This document shows positions 7,129 through 8,474 of a stretch of DNA of 8,474 nucleotides, in pieces; the stretch's first letter is position 1; the number at the start of each line of letters is the position of its first letter. The position numbers were made by a program, and so were the translations under genes. This DNA is from an uncultured Lachnospiraceae bacterium (GTDB lineage Bacteria; Bacillota; Clostridia; Lachnospirales; Lachnospiraceae), in assembly GCA_945788595.1 (NCBI GenBank), contig CALZMS010000031.1:1-8474 (forward strand). The letters are read 5' to 3'. The notes under the pieces were generated by a model that saw only the letters and a list, made by a program, of their open reading frames with translations, had not been told where the DNA came from and did no database searches.

Positions 7129-7455
7129 TTATTTTGCTTCTTTAAACATGATCTCGCCATCGTTTACAAGTCCGAGCTTTTCTCTGGCGATCTTTGCCAC
7201 GTACTCATCACTCTGCATATATGCTCCCTTTTTCTCGATGGTCTCCGTTCTCTCCGTCTCCTCTTCGATCTGGGTTTCCAGCCGGGAAATCGTAGTATTA
7301 TTCTCCTCAATCGTCCGATGCATGGCACTGCTCTTTACGCATATCACGCACAAAAGCACACAGACGATCACGGTGATCGTCAGCATACCGATCAGATTCT
7401 GCCGATAGTTCCGGCTGGCCCGGTACGCTCTCTTCTTAAATCCTGCTTTCGCCAT
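7129..7455 (-). CDS. divIC: Septum formation initiator, DivIC/FtsB family
   Basis: A small bitopic division protein of 108 aa. A basic cytoplasmic N-terminus (residues 1-20, rich in K and R) is followed by one transmembrane helix (21-41), an extracytoplasmic coiled coil (about 46-78) and the family's C-terminal segment EYVAKIAREKLGLV (84-97). DivIC works with FtsL and DivIB to activate septal peptidoglycan synthesis. Position after yabQ and before spoIIE is the standard Firmicutes arrangement and favours DivIC over FtsL. The ATG at 7455 lies inside yabQ (20-nt overlap). GGGGAGA (7468-7474) is 12 nt upstream, rather far, so coupling with yabQ probably helps initiation. The yabR gene that follows divIC in Bacillus is absent. 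Without a promoter of its own in view, vegetative expression probably comes from upstream of rqcP. Confidence 0.92.
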   Translation of the reverse strand: MAKAGFKKRAYRASRNYRQNLIGMLTITVIVCVLLCVICVKSSAMHRTIEENNTTISRLETQIEEETERTETIEKKGAYMQSDEYVAKIAREKLGLVNDGEIMFKEAK

Positions 7456-7915
7456 TATTCTTTCGTTCTCCCCGATCTTTTTTCTCTTCCTGGACTTTCT
7501 CCAAATGACTATACATCAGAATTCTACCCCTTTTGAGATGATTTTTCAACCATTTTATACACAGGCAGGCAGGGAAAAACAGCTTTTTTACCGCTAATGT
7601 CACAAGCCGGAGAATATAGCTGGCATTTTTTACCAGAAAAGAGCTGATCGTATACTGGTAAACGGCAGCACCCATAACAGTAGCCAGTATTTCGCTGCCT
7701 CTGAGCGCCCCCTCAACATGGCGCACGATCCAGTCAAAAAAAAGAAAGCCTGCACAAATCCAGAACACCAGATCTTCTCTGTCCACCCAGCGCTTGCTGT
7801 GGGGAAATGTGTTTCTGAAAATACGCAGACTATCGTAAACCAGACCCATGCACCAGCCAAAAAATGCCATCTGCACAAACAGCCAGAGATCAGCAGCAAC
7901 TCTGGAAGATCCCAT
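7436..7915 (-). CDS. yabQ: Spore cortex biosynthesis protein YabQ
   Basis: A 159-aa membrane protein of the YabQ family. In B. subtilis it is made in the mother cell under sigma-E, sits in the outer forespore membrane region and is needed for cortex formation; the molecular activity is not established. Hydrophobic segments are visible at about 9-27, 48-64, 74-94 and 100-120. The family-typical segment GLVYDSLRIFR (24-34) is present. The C-terminal tail (121-159) is strongly charged and cytoplasmic in character. Its ATG shares one base with the yabP stop (TGATG at 7913-7917). No Shine-Dalgarno sequence is visible upstream, so it is most likely translated by coupling to yabP. It overlaps divIC by 20 nt, which links a sporulation gene to a division gene on one transcript. 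Confidence 0.93.
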   Translation of the reverse strand: MGSSRVAADLWLFVQMAFFGWCMGLVYDSLRIFRNTFPHSKRWVDREDLVFWICAGFLFFDWIVRHVEGALRGSEILATVMGAAVYQYTISSFLVKNASYILRLVTLAVKKLFFPACLCIKWLKNHLKRGRILMYSHLEKVQEEKKDRGERKNNGESRI

Positions 7916-8199
7916 CAGCGAAACAGACGCTGCCAGAGTTTTTTTTGCTCCGCTTTTGCATTGCCGCCCTTCATGTATTGTATACTGTCCACCGTTCCAT
8001 TGAGACTGATATGTCCTGTTTCGAGGGAAAGTTCACCAATATGCAGCTCATGTCCTCTGATCTGAAGGCGGCCGCATACGGTGTCCAGACGGATGGATTC
8101 TGCATCAAAGGATATCACCTCTTTAACACCGCTGATCTCACCTTTCTGGCATTCCCGCAGGCACAGCTCATGTCGGTTTCTGTTCTGGGGCTCCGGCAT
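7915..8199 (-). CDS. yabP: Sporulation protein YabP
   Basis: A 94-aa soluble YabP-family protein, close to the usual length of about 100. The family core runs from HELCLRECQKGEISGVKEV (10-28) through SFDAESIRLDTVCGRLQIRG (30-49) to GHISLNGTVDSIQY (62-75). In B. subtilis, yabP lies with yabQ under sigma-E control and its product belongs to the cortex/coat assembly group; no enzymatic motif is visible. The start ATG at 8199 is the only one compatible with the conserved N-terminus. The ribosome binding site is weak: AAGTGAG (8208-8214) is 8 nt upstream, an imperfect match to AAGGAG. It is separated from rqcP by 58 nt and coupled to yabQ. A candidate sigma-E promoter lies in the gap. Confidence 0.93.
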   Translation of the reverse strand: MPEPQNRNRHELCLRECQKGEISGVKEVISFDAESIRLDTVCGRLQIRGHELHIGELSLETGHISLNGTVDSIQYMKGGNAKAEQKKLWQRLFR

Positions 8200-8223
8200 A
8201 GGCCAAACTCACTTTTTTCTTAT

Positions 8224-8251
8224 AGTATATGAAATCGTATCTTTATTATTC
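8224..8251 (-). promoter_or_regulatory. Candidate sigma-E promoter of yabP-yabQ
   Basis: On the minus strand GAATAAT (8245-8251) and CATATACT (8224-8231) are separated by 13 nt. Compared with the B. subtilis sigma-E consensus as I recall it (-35 KMATATT, 13-15 nt, -10 CATACAHT), each element has one mismatch. Transcription would start near 8217, about 18 nt before the yabP ATG. Known sigma-E control of yabP in Bacillus supports the call; the site itself is inferred. Confidence 0.55.
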
Positions 8252-8257
8252 ATACCA

Positions 8258-8474
8258 TCACAGCAGCCGGTACATCTCCTGAGCTGCTTCTTTTTTTACC
8301 GTTTCCTGTACATTCAGGATCTCTGCCCGTACCGTACGGGTGCCAAACTGAATTTCCAGAACGTCCCCGGCCTTTACAGCAACAGATGCTTTGGCTGGTT
8401 TTCCATTGATCATCACTCGCCCTGCATCGCAGGCTTCATTTGCCACCGTGCGGCGTTTGATCAGACGGCTCACC
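8258..8474 (-). CDS. rqcP: S4-domain ribosome quality control protein RqcP (YabO), 5' end outside window
   Basis: A small RNA-binding protein of the YabO/Hsp15 family. RqcP works with RqcH on stalled 50S subunits during C-terminal alanine tailing. The visible 71 codons begin in VSRLIKRRT and end in KKEAAQEMYRLL; both segments match the YabO family closely. The S4 features are VSRLIKRRTVANEACDAGRV followed by a conserved MINGKPAKAS. The GTG at 8473 is not the start: it corresponds to the valine in the family N-terminus MRLDKFLKVSRLIK, so about eight codons lie beyond the right edge. The expected full length is about 80 aa, near the family norm. Confidence 0.93.
   Translation of the reverse strand, partial: VSRLIKRRTVANEACDAGRVMINGKPAKASVAVKAGDVLEIQFGTRTVRAEILNVQETVKKEAAQEMYRLL

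Noticed and set aside
7097..7131. Terminator between divIC and spoIIE, suggested by the T8 run
   Set aside because: Only a 5-bp stem with an 11-nt loop can be drawn, it is not adjacent to the T run, and the T run lies in the promoter spacer.
7193..7199. Second 0A-box-like site (TGGCAAA) in the divIC 3' end
   Set aside because: It is a weak match inside coding sequence, more than 80 nt from the -35, and could easily occur by chance.
8471..8473. GTG at 8473 as the rqcP start
   Set aside because: It aligns with an internal valine of the YabO N-terminus, so the real start is outside the window.

Overview
The window is a compact, almost wholly minus-strand block of sporulation, cell-division and housekeeping genes. 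Its order is the conserved rqcP-yabP-yabQ-divIC-spoIIE-tilS-hpt-ftsH order of endospore-forming Firmicutes (compare the yabO to ftsH region of Bacillus subtilis). The protein sequences, the moderate GC content and the loss of yabR, yabS and yabT from the Bacillus order suggest an anaerobic spore-forming Clostridia member, most likely Lachnospiraceae. The family-level placement is inference.

Layout in the direction of transcription (high to low coordinates). The 3' part of rqcP (ribosome quality control) enters at the right edge. A candidate sigma-E promoter lies in the 57-nt gap before yabP, which is coupled to yabQ by a TGATG overlap. yabQ overlaps divIC by 20 nt. After divIC comes a TTGACA-N21-TATAAT element of the unusual long-spacer type known from Spo0A-activated sigma-A promoters. 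It leads into an unusually short spoIIE (487 aa instead of about 800) that has one membrane segment in place of the multi-pass N-terminal domain. tilS follows after 5 nt with its ribosome binding site inside the spoIIE end, hpt overlaps tilS by 11 nt, and ftsH (GTG start) follows after 48 nt. An intrinsic terminator at 1621-1650 closes the unit.

A separate minus-strand gene starts at 1493 and runs off the left edge. It encodes a [2Fe-2S] ferredoxin domain fused to an ASKHA ATPase-like domain (DUF4445/RACo type, associated with reductive activation of corrinoid proteins). The 288-nt gap between it and ftsH holds nested inverted repeats, the terminator, a weak promoter candidate and a small dyad next to the ribosome binding site.

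How the genes fit together: RqcP, TilS and Hpt serve translation quality, tRNA decoding and purine salvage. DivIC and FtsH serve division and membrane proteostasis. SpoIIE, YabP and YabQ serve asymmetric division with sigma-F activation, and cortex formation. The points most worth a second look are the short SpoIIE with its promoter architecture, the sigma-E-like site before yabP, and the iron-sulfur/ASKHA gene beside ftsH. I saw no RNA genes, mobile elements, CRISPR arrays or phage genes.
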